A DNA stretch of 64,000 bases from Siphonodentalium dalli (taxonomy: Eukaryota; Mollusca; Scaphopoda; Gadilida; Siphonodentaliidae): positions 194,208,052-194,272,051 of the forward strand of contig CP136067.1 in NCBI GenBank assembly GCA_032622095.1, written 5' to 3'. Within the stretch, counting starts at the first letter, position 1, and each line of letters begins with the position of its first letter. This document shows, in pieces, positions 46,539-57,591 of this stretch. Position numbers and translations under genes: made by a program. The notes below the pieces were generated by a model that had not been told where the DNA came from, did no database searches, and saw only the letters and a program-made list of their open reading frames with translations.

Positions 46539-47173
46539 TGTGGCAGACTCCAATAGTTATGGGGACGATCGTAGTTGAGTTTTCTCTTCGTGGCCGTGAT
46601 CCGTCCTGGTGTTGAAGTAATTGGAACAACCGTGGCGTTGAATATATTTATTGAGAGCAATTTTAGTCCCGTGGTTTGGACAAAAAGACACAGCAAACGT
46701 GTGGACTTCTGGTAGATCGAAAGACGAAGTAAAGTATCAAATTCGGCGCGTGGCTTTTATCCAAGCAGCCGAATTTAATGTCCTCATATATCATTGGGGT
46801 AATAAAGTTGTAATCGCATAAGTTACCAGCGACACCCGACAGTAACATGACTGTTATCAAATTAATAATCATAATTAGTATTGTAATGTAGCGATGATCC
46901 GTCACGAACCAGACAGACCTCATTGGGCTTCTTGCAGGTGTGCTTATTGTTTGTAATTAGGACCGTTGGTTCGTTATCACAATGCACGATCACCGCTATA
47001 GATACATGGATAAAGAATTTACAGAATGGCCCTTGTTCGTGGTTGGGTAAAACAATGAACAAGGAAGTTAACTAATATAGGAAGCCTTAGAAAGATCTTA
47101 AAGGGGCACATTGTCATTATTATCATAATTAATTTAGGGGCAAATATTATATCGATAACGGCATTCTGTTACA
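46539..47173 (-). repeat. 5' LTR of the Gypsy-like element
   Basis: 635 bases, the same length and ends as 35911-36545. Differences seen by eye include 'ttctct' for 'ttctcc', 'ggccg' for 'ggtcg', 'attggg' for 'attagg', 'agcctt' for 'agcttt' and 'ttaaag' for 'ttaatg'. No TATA box was assigned with confidence. Confidence 0.95.
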
Positions 47174-48530
47174 ATAGCTTCAGAACAAATGAGCTGAGCC
47201 GCTGTCTGGAAATTATTCTTTTCTGAAGGGAACCTCTTACACATTACCCAAAGGTATGACATATCAAGATTGGTATGCACCAATTTAAATTTCTGAAAAG
47301 AATTATTTTTCTCAATCCTGTATAACCACTCACGCTCCCAGTGCAGTGCCGTCAAGTTGACAAGGGTTTTCCATGTGCACTTATCAGGAAATAATGAAGA
47401 TGATATGTAATCGTGTACATAAGTAATTAAGTCGTTTTCTTATAAGGCCTTGAAAAGATCTTTGAAGTAAAGATTCTTGTTCGAATCGGAAATGGACGAA
47501 CAGTAGAATTGGAGTAACCGTAGATTAAATATTTCTTTGACAGCTTTGGAAGTATTTAAATTGCACAGGGAATAGAAAAATGACATTTTTCTTCGGTATA
47601 TGCACCATTCAAGCGGATAGGCTCACAAGAGACCAAGTGCCATGTCAGTTCTGGTTCGCATGTGCAAGCCTTGTATGTGTTTCAAACACAAGCTATGAGA
47701 CCTTTCGATGCGGTCGCTATCAGTTTTGGTTAAAGAATGCAGAAGCTCTGAGCCATATAAGCCACATGGAAGTACAACAGATTGATAAAATTTGAAGCTG
47801 CTGGCGGGTGTAATACCACCGATATGTAAGCCAGCATTGGATAACATAAAATACGTTCCACGCAGTTTAGAGCATATGTTTTCAACAAATTTTGAAACAA
47901 AGTTAATCTTTTCTAAGGGAATTCCAAGATGAGTGACACTTTCCGTATATCTGTTATGCGGTGACTTTCCAACAACCAGAACCGTTGGGAGCGAGCCGAA
48001 ACAACCGTGGACTCGTTAAATACAATAATAACTGTTTTCTGTGGGTTATATCGATATATCCACGTGCGACAGTAGTTTACACATGTATCAATAAGCGATT
48101 GTAAACCACTCTTGGACAGTGACAAAAGAGCCATGTCGTCCGCGTGTGTTGGGCTTGCACAATTAACGCCCTGTAAACATAGGCCACAATTTGAAAGTTC
48201 TAGATTGGCCAACAAATCGTCAATATATATGGTATAAAACAAAGGGGACAATGTAGTTCCCTGGCGCGTTCCTTGCAACATCGGAAGCCAACGAGATGTG
48301 TGACCCATGCATTTTAAGCAACATTGGATATCAGACAGAAGATGCGAAATAATTCTCCAGAGCTTGCCTTGAAATTTCCTATGATACAGTTTATGTAATA
48401 GCCACTCGACTCAGACGGTATCGAAAGCTTTCCACACGTCTAAGAAGCAAGAAAATAATCTGCTCTGCCTCTCAGACGTGTAGGATATGCATTTCGTTAC
48501 AAGGAAAGATGACATCATGCAGCTGACATC
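47174..48530 (-). pseudogene. LINE ORF2 (reverse transcriptase), 5' truncated, host of the LTR insertion
   Basis: Frames carry RT motif A CFLDVWKAFDTV followed by a stop (near 48410), motif B GTRQGTTLSPLFY, motif C HADDMALLS (first position His instead of Tyr/Phe), then the thumb and C-terminal region (LHIGGITPASSFKFYQSVVL, LTKTDSDRIERSH) and NLTALHWEREWLYRIEK up to the insertion point. Several frameshifts separate these blocks. The C-terminal remainder lies at 35606-35910. Endonuclease is absent. Confidence 0.85.
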
Positions 48531-48539
48531 AGGGTACAC

Positions 48540-49842
48540 CTGGGTGTGGTCATATGTGTGAAAATGTCAGTTGTGGGTGATTACTATCAAATGTATCTCT
48601 TCTGTTAACCTATAAGGGTTACCTAAGCACAAACCAGGCAAGTTTGAAAAAAGGGACCACCCCTTTATAGTATAAACAATAACTCTTCACCATGTAGGCC
48701 TACGTCACTTTATCCAAAGGCTAATAATACATTGTACTAAAATGAAATCTCACATTCTCATTATCCTGCAGTATTTATAATTTGAGATTATTTCTAAGTT
48801 CATTATTTGTTACTTGCTAGGAATATCCAGTTATGATATTTTTTGGACACCCTAACCACCCCCCCCCCCCCCCCCACCCCCACAGATGAGGGAAATGACC
48901 AATCGTCAATGTCCTGTCGAAGCCTTTTTTCTTTTTGCGTTCCTGGCGGATCCGGCCGTAAATCAGGGGTTAACAGTGTCGGTTCCGCTTGATCTACCGA
49001 CTTTGGGTTTGGATCGTTGGTATACATGTCTATTCTGCACCTTAACTGCATGAACCATACAGGGAACTGCTAAGATATTTCGTCCCAGTCAACCCGGTTC
49101 CGCGTTTTCTCTTTTGTCTTTTAAGCCGGAAGTTAACTTATTTTACTCCGAACGCAAATAGAGTCTACCGAATATTCAAACGGCGGGGCACTGGAATTTT
49201 ATTCTGAAAGATCGTAACGACAGTAATGTGAAGAATATGTCAGTGTATTACATTTAGTGACTGATTTCAATAGGTAATTAAACCGTTTATATTGACCTTT
49301 GAAAATAGATCATTCCCGATTTCGACTTTTGATCAATGTTTCAAACAGAAATTTGAGAAAGAAAATTAGAATTTTAAATTTTTAGATAAGTTAGAATATT
49401 TATAGAAAGTGCGGCTGATAGTAATCAGGTCCGGCACAGGTACCAATCGGTCTCTCCAAATTGCTATGCTATTGAAGGAAGTCATTGAAATGCACCAAAG
49501 CGACCGCAAAATCTGCCGTGCTCATAAAAGCGGAACACAACCAAACATGTCACAAGTTATAACTTATATTATAACGACAGGAGTTTGTCAAAATGATAAT
49601 AAATAATGGTAAAGGCTATTCTGCCGTACTGGCACAAGCGGCAGAATAAGAGTGTAATCTTATTATGCTGCTAGCGGCAGAATAGCATGTTTGGCTATTC
49701 TGCCGACAAAATGATGTCACAAAAATTGTACTTATCCATCATGTCATAGCATGCGACGTCGGTAAAAATGGCGTCGTCTGTGTAAAAGTGCTATGGCAGA
49801 GTAGTGGATGGGCTGCTGCCGGCTATTCGATCAAAAGACATA
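48540..49842. other. Intergenic DNA with a palindrome cluster
   Basis: Contains a (C)n run at about 48860-48876 and, at 49608-49712, several direct and inverted copies of 'ggctattctgccg' (also 'cggcagaata'), which looks like the core of an unresolved MITE. No gene is recognised. Confidence 0.5.
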
Positions 49843-51104
49843 CTGTTATGCCCTAAGTAAATGACCCATTAACTGCAGTTATAATCCGTTTACAACTGCG
49901 GTTAAACCGTAACTGCACCGCAGTTATTTGCCGTAACTGCGGTGGCATCGCAGTTACATGCGGTTAGGTTACCGCAGTTAATAACCCTTAACTGCGGTTA
50001 CACTTCACATAAACGTTAACCTTCCGGTATTTGAATATTTAATGGGAAAGAGAGGGGTACTACCCATGCATCTACCAGTATATGTTATCATTTTGTGTTT
50101 TAGCGATCACGGCAAAGTGGTAACTTCATAATCGACCAGGAGTTGATTGTATGTTTTATTTATCACCATCGGTACTCAACACGATATATTTTATGTTTTA
50201 ATCCCGACTTGTTGAAAACTGTATAATTTTGACGTATATGTTCTAGTATACGTCCGTTGTTCGGCTTGAGAAAAAATACATGCCTATGTTTGAAGCAAAG
50301 TAGAGTGCTGAATTTAATACTAGTAATAGTACATACGCAATTCGCGAATCTAGCTGGCGTGTCACGTTTGTAGTTAATTATGATTATATAGCATCGAATG
50401 CAAGATCGGAAAACTTAAATATCGGTTTCCGATAGCCGAATAATGTCCGACGTTTGAAGAGTGCGGTTGTTCAGTTTAAACACATTTTTCTTTCCCTCAA
50501 TTTACATTTATGATGCATGTGTGGGACTCTAACCCCCACTTTATATTATTATATAATTATCCACTCGAATCCGTTTGAAATTCAGTGGCCATTTGATCCG
50601 TTTGAATGCGTTTTTTGCCCAACTGTTATTTTCACCAAAAGGCTACTATAAAGTATACAACATTATAATAAAAAGAAATCCAAAAATAAATAAAACACAC
50701 AAAAACACTTTAATTTTTTCACACCATACATCACAATCTTCCGTTTACCCAAAACATAAAATATTGGTATATGAATGTCTGTTCTATTTATCCAAAATAA
50801 ATAGAAGATCCACAACAACAAATATTGATATTGAAAGGGACACTGCCATGTTATTTGTGCTAACTTGTCTAACGAGCATGGCAACTAAAACATGACACGC
50901 CATATACGCCATATGGTATCTGTTCCATTAAGAGCGACATATACATGTACCGGTTTAACTGCGACGTATCTGTTTTAACCGCACAATTTATTCGGTTCTC
51001 TTGCGTTTTAAACGCATCTTATAACCGCGGTTAGGTTAAAACGGAATGCAGTTAAACTGGGGTGCCACTTCAGTTAGATGGGCCATTTACTTAGGGCATA
51101 ACAG
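49843..51104. mobile_element. TA-flanked element, 1.26 kb, with subterminal repeats
   Basis: TA at 49841-49842 and 51105-51106. Ends 'ctgttatgccctaagtaaat' and complementary 'atttacttagggcataacag'. The left subterminal region (49870-50010) is packed with copies of 'taactgcggtta' in both orientations; weaker ones occur near 50955-51065. No transposase was found. Possibly Tc1/mariner-like by target site. Confidence 0.8.
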
Positions 51105-51145
51105 TACTAATACCAAAAAAGAAAGGAAGGAAAATAAAGGCGAAA

Positions 51146-51328
51146 AAGTACCCAGGCTATATAACATCAAACCCTGTCGAAAAGGAGGAGTGTATTAACT
51201 CTAACTCCATCGAAAGGATACGAGCTAACACGGCACAATTTAGACACTCGTTCTTTGTTCGAGCTATCGAGGAGTGGAACAGCCTGGAGGATAGCACATG
51301 CGAGGAAACAACGGATAAAACAGCATAG
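51146..51328 (+). pseudogene. LINE C-terminal remnant
   Basis: A + strand frame reads NTAQFRHSFFVRAIEEWNSL to a TAG at 51326-51328. The N-T-x-x-F-R-x-S-F-F-x-R-x-I-x-x-W-N pattern is the typical C-terminal end of many Jockey/CR1-like ORF2 proteins. No RT core is nearby. Confidence 0.7.
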
Positions 51329-51486
51329 TCCTCCCACAGCGCAAATACAGTCGAGAGGCTCCAGCGCTGCAACACATACAGATACAGATTCTTTTGAATC
51401 TCCCCTGTCAGTTTTTTATGTATATTGGAAACAGGACAGTTAAACCATCCAGATCGTCTAGAAAGTAGGAGATGGTAAGTTTGTAA

Positions 51487-52110
51487 ACAATGTATCTGGA
51501 GATCGCAACGATCGATAACGTGTTTACACGTTATCTAAACACGTTATCGATCGTTGCAATTGCCAGATACATTGTTATTATGACTATTATACATCAACCT
51601 GACCGCCTGTGACTTACATTTAGCATCGCATTGACTTCATCACCTTATGTTCTCTTTATAATATTATATCACCGCAACGCCAGGTTTAATTTGTGAAGCG
51701 TTTTCTGTCGTCTCTGCATGAGAGCCACGTCCAAAAAACTGCAGTACGTAGGATACTGCCATGTTACTGTGCCAACAACCTTGGCGGCATGCGATAACTC
51801 TATAATATAGAGTTTTTCCCCTGCTATTGTGATCGAAGTCTTGTCTCTGTAGAGTAGAAGGTGAAGGTTAGCACCCTCGAAAGTATTATGGCAGTATCCT
51901 ACCTTCTGCCATGTTTTTTGGATGAGGCTCTCGTGCAGAGACGACAGAAAACGTTTCGCAAATGAAACCAGGCGTCGCGCTGATATAAAGAGAACATAAG
52001 GTAATATAGTCATTTAGTATTCTAAATGTTCGTCACAGTGGTCAGATTGATGTATAATAGTCATAAAAGCAATGAATATGGAGATCGCCACGATCGATAA
52101 CGTTTTTACC
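51487..52110. repeat. Nested fold-back, about 0.6 kb
   Basis: 'atcgataacgtgttta' and its inverse form a hairpin at 51487-51575. A much larger imperfect palindrome (51541-51760 against 51880-52105) shares 'tatgttctctttat', 'cgtctctgcatgagagcc' and 'aggatactgccatg'. The ORF inside is a shadow. Probably MITE-derived. Confidence 0.75.
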
Positions 52111-52203
52111 ATTTCTGATTTTCCTGTTACCAAAATATGATGCAAATCGCTAATCCTGTAGTTGCTACCCTATTCTTTATATATTATAGATATATTTGTG
52201 TTC

Positions 52204-53239
52204 GGCATAGAAAAGCCGAACACAAACTTTGCTATGGATTAGTCTATTGGCTGATCTATAGATGATAATTAATATCTTCTATACATGGGATTTAGTCACT
52301 GGTCGGCAGGCTTTGTTGTCAATTGCTGTCTCTCACCTATAATCTTTAAGTGTTTTGACAGTTAGTTGCAATCAATGTGTACTATAAAACCGTAAACGGG
52401 ACTAAACCAGGCAATTGTTTTTTGTAAATCGGTTTATTGCAAATAAATAGACCATGGGATGAAAATCCTAAGACGCAATAGAAAAAAGTTTGTCTGCAAC
52501 TGTTAGGATATTACTAGAACTTTATATTCAAGTTCATTGTGTTGTTATAACATATGGGGCCATCTTCACGATTTCTACAGATACCGTCAAGAATAATTTA
52601 AAGAGATGAAGTAATTATGAATCATGACCACCTTCCTTTTGGACCTCCTATCAACAAGTCTATCAACATTGCTGAAAATCTGAAGCAAATCGACCTTCTC
52701 AATCCATAGAAAACATCGTCTGAACTACGCTTAATTGTAAATATTTACTACTTGATTCGGGACTCATCTATCGGCGATAAACTAACGAAAACGATTTCGT
52801 CATTGAGAGTCACTGCATTTAATTATTATATAAGAATGACTGTGTGTGTTGTCAATTTGGATATAATATTTGTAAAAATTACTACTTTGAACAAAATTAT
52901 TCTCCATTTATATTTGATCACCCTGCCGGAGTGTTTCACATCACTTTAACATACGGAACAGTTATGTGTAGAGAGTGTCTAAATGATTTTCTATTTAGTC
53001 TTCTTTCACTTCTTAGACCTTTTATCAAGGGACTAATATTTTCTAATAATGTATCAATATGAAAATCCCATGTTCCTGATTTGTGAAAATAACTTGGTGT
53101 TGGGAATTGTTAAACGCAAAACGCAGGCATTTCATAAAGCCAATTAGCATAACTGATTAACTCGCTACATGGTCTGTGTGTTAATTAATTACCGGTTACT
53201 GAATGCCGAACAGAAGCTTGTTTTTGGCTTTTCTATGGG
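52204..53239. mobile_element. Possible 1-kb inverted-repeat element
   Basis: 'gcatagaaaagccgaacaca' near 52205 and its imperfect complement near 53217-53238 could be terminal repeats. No target duplication is fixed and no ORF has a motif. Confidence 0.35.
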
Positions 53240-53674
53240 CACCAAATCATACCGTCAGGAATGGATTTGACGAGGAAACGTTCCATGTTGATTAGTTGAC
53301 ATGGACTGAGGCTCGAAATGGGCCAATGTTGATACCACTTGAAATGATCTCTACACCTGCATGTACATGTATAATGTAAACTATGAAATTTCTAACCACA
53401 GGTGAAGTTTTTATAGTTATCGACATACTGATCAAGAATCAGAACAGGTTTTATTTTGATCGAGGACAAAAAATTAAAGAAGTGTGGTCAGACTGAAATT
53501 ATTACAAAGTTTCCCAGGAATTAAAGTCAGAAAAACAGGAATATGATCGTGGCAACTAATTTTGCTTCAATAATATATGTGTCCAAAAACACTACACATC
53601 TGGTTATTTCCAGGAGCTGTTTAGAATTTGAACAGTGACTTAATGGTATCTGGTTGCATTCATGATCGCTGGGT
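53240..53674. promoter_or_regulatory. Presumed 5' flank/UTR of the TOPBP1 gene
   Basis: Region just upstream of the proposed start codon. An in-frame TGA at 53663-53665 precedes the ATG. No TATA box or initiator could be assigned, so promoter limits are unknown. Confidence 0.35.
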
Positions 53675-53761
53675 ATGTCATCCATCAGCGAAGGTGATTT
53701 CAAAGTCAAGTGTATAAGAACGTCTGCAGCTCCAGGTCCTTCATTGCAGAGAGCATTTGAG
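53675..53761 (+). CDS. TOPBP1: TOPBP1 homologue, first coding exon
   Basis: 29 codons from ATG 53675 (MSSISEGDFKVKC...LQRAFE) to the donor 'gtgaga' at 53762, ending in phase 0. An in-frame TGA lies four codons upstream of the ATG. The exon joins in frame with 56909-57051, giving ...RAFE followed by ILKENGF. TopBP1 is the scaffold that binds phosphorylated RAD9 and activates ATR; its N-terminus begins with BRCT0. The exon is too short to stand out alone; the support is the start codon, splice site, phase match and the continuation into BRCT0-like sequence. Confidence 0.75.
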
Positions 53762-53815
53762 GTGAGATATTAGATAACCGGTGTATTTGCATGCTAGTAA
53801 TTTTTTGTCATTTTT

Positions 53816-54345
53816 AGCTCACCTGAGACGAAGTCTCCGGTGTAGCTATAGTCATCACTCTTCGTCTGTCGTCCGTCCATCCGTCAACAATTCTTTGAAC
53901 ATCTTCTTCTGAAGTTCCATTGGACCGAATTGGTTCATATTTGGTGTGGATGTTTCCTAGGTGACTCTCATTCAGATTTGTTCAAATGAGGTCACTGGGT
54001 CAAATAGTTGCGAAAGCAGGGCCACAACTCTATTCCTTGATAGTAATTCTTAGAACGACTTCTTTTCCAGAACCATAAGGCCTAATGGGTTCATATTTGG
54101 TGTGGATGTTCCCTAGGTGACTCACATTCAGATTTGTTCAAATGAGGTCACCAGGTTGATTAGTTGAGAAACCAGGGCCATAACTCTTTCCCTCCATAGT
54201 AATTCTTTTAAACATCTTCTTCTCGAATACCATCAGGCCAAATGGGTTCATATTTGGTATGACGGATCATTGGTTAACTGGGGTTCAGATTTGTTCAAAT
54301 GAGGTCACTGGGTCAAATGTGGGTGGGGCCAGGGACATAACTCAG
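53816..54345. repeat. Bivalve-type dispersed repeat (agctcacctgagacg)
   Basis: Begins 'tagctcacctgagacgaagt', with 'cgtccgtccatccgtcaaca', then imperfect units of about 130-160 bases sharing 'gggttcatatttggtgtgga' and 'cagatttgttcaaatgaggt'. Similar repeats are common in bivalve genomic sequence as I recall. Fragments also occur at 32288-32545 and 55538-55920. Confidence 0.65.
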
Positions 54346-54810
54346 ATAAAAAAAAATTCAGATTAAACTCTTTAACCAAAAAAGAAAAGAATAGAAAAGA
54401 AATGATATATTAAAAAATAAAAGAATATTTAAAAAAACTGTGGAATTGTTTTTTTTTATTAGTATATTTAAAAAAAATTGTATTTAACTCCATGGTCAAT
54501 TATATATATATATTGTTTAACATTTTTTGAAAATTGAAAAACTAATGCCATTACATTTCTGTAGGTTGTGGCCCCTGGCCCTTCACTCAAGTGCACTGCT
54601 TCTGCCACCCTGGCCTGGTCTCAAAAATAAAATTTACTCAAATTCTTGACAGAATCATTAATAAGAAGCATTTACTTTGGCTGTAACTGTATATATGCTG
54701 GGTATGCCCACACAATCATGTCAATCTTGATATGTTTATAAACATTCCTGCAGATTTGCTAGATGTCATTAATTCCCAATCTCTCATGTATTGTTCATAT
54801 CGGGACTAAT
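54346..54810. other. Intron 1 DNA of the TOPBP1 gene, A/T-rich
   Basis: Long A-rich and T-rich runs to about 54545, then unique-looking sequence. Nothing coding is recognised. Confidence 0.5.
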
Positions 54811-55241
54811 GTCATTTGCAGAATGAGGTCCCCAGAGGGTGAATTTAGTGATGCTATCCCACACAGCGGCCTAGCATCACCAAATTCACCCTCTGGAGAC
54901 CTCATTCTGCTTAGGCCTCATCTTCTGGGAAGTATCTATAGTATCAAATTAACATTGTTGTTAGTTACATTTCCCTTCTAGGAAGTTTCTATATCCCCTA
55001 ATTTGCAGAAGATAAATTCATAATTGAGGTGCCCAAGGGTGAACATCACCAACTTCAACTGGGGAACTTCAATCTTATCCTAGGTCTGCCATAGCAGTTG
55101 GGGGCCCTAGCAGAATGAGGTCCCCAGAGGGTGAATTTATTGATGCTAGCCCGCTGTGCGGGATAGCATCACTAAATTCACCCTCTGGGGACCTCATTCT
55201 GCAAATGACAGACACACTTTCACAATATTTCAAGGCTTGAT
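54811..55241. mobile_element. hAT-like palindromic MITE (gaggtcccc family), copy 3
   Basis: Palindromes at about 54821-54910 and 55114-55204, right end 'aatatttcaaggcttg'. The spacer carries 'taggcctcatcttctgggaa'. It lies in TOPBP1 intron 1. Left terminus incomplete. Confidence 0.7.
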
Positions 55242-55304
55242 TGTATAATACATTGTGTTGCTTGAGGCCAGGCATGCACAATGTAGGAACAGACACGCTT
55301 TTTG

Positions 55305-55537
55305 TGATGCTATCCCACACAGCGGGCTAGCATCACCAAATTCACCTTCTGGAGACCTCATTCTGCTTAGGCCTCATCTTCTGGGAAGTATCTACAGTAT
55401 CAAATTTACATTGTTGTTAGTTAAATTTCCCTTCTAGGAAGTTTCTATATCCCCTAACTTGCAGAAGATAAAATTCATAAATGAGGTGCCCAATGGGTGA
55501 ATATCACCAACTTCAACTGGGGAACTTAAATCTTATC
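55305..55537. repeat. Direct partial duplicate of copy 3
   Basis: Repeats 54851-55080 almost exactly (from 'gatgctatcccacacagcgg' through 'gaacttaaatcttatcc'), about 455 bases downstream. It is a local duplication and not a new insertion, because the outer half-palindrome is missing. Confidence 0.8.
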
Positions 55538-56273
55538 CTTATCAGATTTGTGAAAATGGGATCACAAAGTCAAATAAGGGCAGAGCCAGAGACTTAACTA
55601 TTTCACTGCATAGTAATTCTTAAAATATGTTTTGCAAGAACTATTTGGCTTATATAGAATGGAATGTTCTTCCTTGACTGCAATTCAGATTTTTTTTTTA
55701 AATGGGGTCACCTGGTCAAATAGGGGCCAAGCGAAGGACATTTTCCCTCTTAATATGCTTCCTTCACAAGGACCATCAGGTCTATTTTACTGATATTTAT
55801 GATATGTATGAAGGGTTCTTTGGTGTCTGGGATTCTAATTTATTCAGATGGGGTCACCAGGTTAAATAGGGTGGGACCAGGGACATAACTATATGTCTCT
55901 ATAGTAATTCTTAAAATGACCACGGCCATAGTTGGTGGTTAACCGCATAACCGTCCCAGCTCTAAACAATCAACATATAATTAACATTATTGAACATGCT
56001 GGATTTTAGAGCTGTTATGATTACATGAATCTGATTTTATAAATAATTAGTTATTTTTCAACTATAGTCGTACCAAATATCGGCAAATAACAGTAACCTC
56101 TGCATACTAATATTCAAATGAATGAAGTTTCCTTTTAAATTTTTAAAATCAGTGTTTCCTGTCTATGAATACAGTGAAAATAATGTTATCCAGATGTGAT
56201 TTGTATTGTTTCATCCCAAAAATGTTTGAATCTTCCTGAATCCTGACATTTCTTTGGCTATTGCCCATTGTCC
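55538..56273. other. TOPBP1 intron 1, repeat fragments
   Basis: 55550-55920 holds diverged units of the dispersed repeat seen at 53816 ('aaatggggtcacctggtcaa', 'catagtaattcttaaaa'). The remainder is unremarkable. Confidence 0.5.
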
Positions 56274-56277
56274 TTAA

Positions 56278-56893
56278 AGGTACAAAATCTGATTCGTTTG
56301 TCCCCGTATGATCAGATTCCAACTACAACATGCATTTCTTCAATATATGCTAATGCTAACCACTGTCAACTCTAGTATAGAATTGTTCAAAACATGTTAT
56401 CTATCATCATCTTGTTCAACAAAATTTGGAAGGGGCCTCGGTGGCTCAATCGGTTAGGGGTACAACTCCAAGCCGTTTCGCCTTCCAGCGCTGGCGATAA
56501 GGGTTCAAATCCACATGTTTCCATCGTGGACTTTGTAACTCGAAATCGTTATCTGGGAAAGTTGCCAGTTACTTGCCGATGGCCGGTGGTTTGCCGCACA
56601 TGGTCAACGAGTTTATCAGCCGTTGAAATCACTGTTAGATTAGCCGTAAGTGTGCGGATTTCCTCCACCATTAAAACTGGCAATGTCGTGATATGGCCTT
56701 AGTGGCTAAAGCGACATAAAACCCCAATCAATCAATCAATCAATCAATCAACAAAATTTGATATCATTGTTGTTACCTAGAATATTTTCTGGGCCAAATA
56801 TTCCAGGTGGTGAAAAATAACAGATTAAAAAAATTTAAACCCCCGAAGTAAAAAAAATGGTAATTTAGGAGCGTTAATTCTGATTATGTATCT
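56278..56893. mobile_element. TTAA MITE (1785 family), copy 3, carrying a SINE
   Basis: TTAA at 56274-56277 and 56894-56897. The ends and interior match 1785-2247 ('aatgctaaccactgtcaact', 'aatggtaatttaggagcgtt'). The SINE 56429-56747 is inserted in it. The right TTAA lies 11 bases before the next exon, so the MITE adjoins the splice acceptor. Confidence 0.8.
56429..56747 (+). mobile_element. tRNA-derived SINE with (AATC)n tail
   Basis: Polymerase III-like A box (tggctcaatcggttaggg) and B box (ggttcaaatcc) lie about 50 bases apart near the 5' end. An unrelated body with 'ggccttagtggctaaagcga' and a tail of 'aatc' repeats follow. A 13-bp duplication tcaacaaaatttg flanks it (56416-56428 and 56748-56760). 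The A-to-B spacing and the tail exclude a plain tRNA gene. Confidence 0.85.
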
Positions 56894-56908
56894 TTAATTC
56901 TTTTACAG

Positions 56909-57051
56909 ATTTTGAAAGAAAATGGCTTTGTCCCAGAGTGGATTTCAGATGCTGATACTTTTGAGGTCAAAGAGCGCAGTAAAAATGAGGCATTCCTTAT
57001 AGACAAGTTCGAGGGAGAAGCTTTCGACCATTTATCAAGATTAGAAGCCAG
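56909..57051 (+). CDS. TOPBP1: TOPBP1 homologue, exon 2 (BRCT0 region)
   Basis: The acceptor 'attcttttacag' ends at 56908 and the donor 'gttagt' starts at 57052. It enters in phase 0 and leaves two bases (AG) that with the next A make Arg. It encodes ILKENGFVPEWISDADTF and, toward the end, KFEGEAFDHLSRLEA. The F-x-G-x-x-F-D-H-L segment corresponds to the conserved part of TopBP1 BRCT0 that leads into the G-P-Q strand. The acceptor's pyrimidine tract is very short because a MITE ends 11 bases upstream. Confidence 0.85.
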
Positions 57052-57337
57052 GTTAGTAGTTCTTGAGGAAAATTATATAATAATTGATCCATTCATATGT
57101 CCAGTAGTGCATTCCACAAGGAATTTATTCCAATGCTCTTCACATCAATTTTTATCTAGCTTCATAGGGCATGTGACACGATTGTCACTTGCTGTCGCAT
57201 CCCGCATCCTCCAATGAGTGAGCGACCCCAAACGCAACATATTCATGCACATTTCAAGGTTTGAAGGTTATCCTACTGAAAAGATCTATCAACACCGGAC
57301 CGAGTACTCCCTTGATGCGTGAGTGGTGTGGAGCAGT

Positions 57338-57591
57338 CAAGCCTTGAAATAGGGTGTCTGTCATTTGCAGAATGAGGTCCCCAGAGGGTGAATTTAGTGA
57401 TGCTACCCCGCATAGCAGGTTAGCATCACCAAATTCACCCTCTGGGGACCTCATTCTGCTTACACCTCAGCAGAATGAGGTTCCCAGAGGGTGAATTTGG
57501 TGATGCTAGCCCGCTATGCAGGGTAGCATCACTAAATTCACCCTCTGGGGACCTCATTCTGAAAATGACAGACACCCTATTTCAAGGCTTG
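57338..57591. mobile_element. hAT-like palindromic MITE (gaggtcccc family), intact copy 4
   Basis: Ends 'caagccttgaaatagggtgt' and exact complement; 8-bp target duplication GGAGCAGT at 57330-57337 and 57592-57599. Two internal palindromes of about 92 bases (57368-57460, 57471-57562) face each other. The best-preserved member of the family, in TOPBP1 intron 2. The 8-bp duplication supports hAT. Confidence 0.9.

Larger units (their letters stand above)
35911..47173 (-). mobile_element. Full-length env-bearing Ty3/Gypsy (errantivirus-like) LTR retrotransposon
   Basis: An 11.26-kb element on the - strand: 5' LTR 46539-47173, primer site, leader with two ORFs, gag, pro-RT-RNaseH-integrase, env, tandem repeats, 3' LTR 35911-36545. 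The target duplication ATAG is at 35907-35910 and 47174-47177. The domain order PR-RT-RH-IN places it in Ty3/Gypsy (Metaviridae). Env with a furin-like site followed by a hydrophobic stretch resembles the errantivirus/baculovirus F class by family knowledge. The coding parts contain two frameshifts and three in-frame stops, so this copy looks defective. LTR divergence is small (about 5 of 635), so the insertion is fairly recent. Confidence 0.95.

Noticed and set aside
50575..50895. 106-codon ORF as a transposase of the TA element
   Set aside because: Lys/Asn-rich AT-driven composition, no DDE/D motif, too short.
51669..52013. 114-codon - strand ORF
   Set aside because: It lies across the arms of a large imperfect palindrome; both strands therefore look open.
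55075..55320. ORFs with 'MRSPEGEFGDA' sequences (also near 674, 15712, 54763, 57254, 57475)
   Set aside because: Translations of the hAT-like palindrome; they read on both strands at every copy.
56432..56520. Functional tRNA gene
   Set aside because: A and B boxes are present but no cloverleaf closes, and the body, AATC tail and 13-bp duplication mark a SINE.
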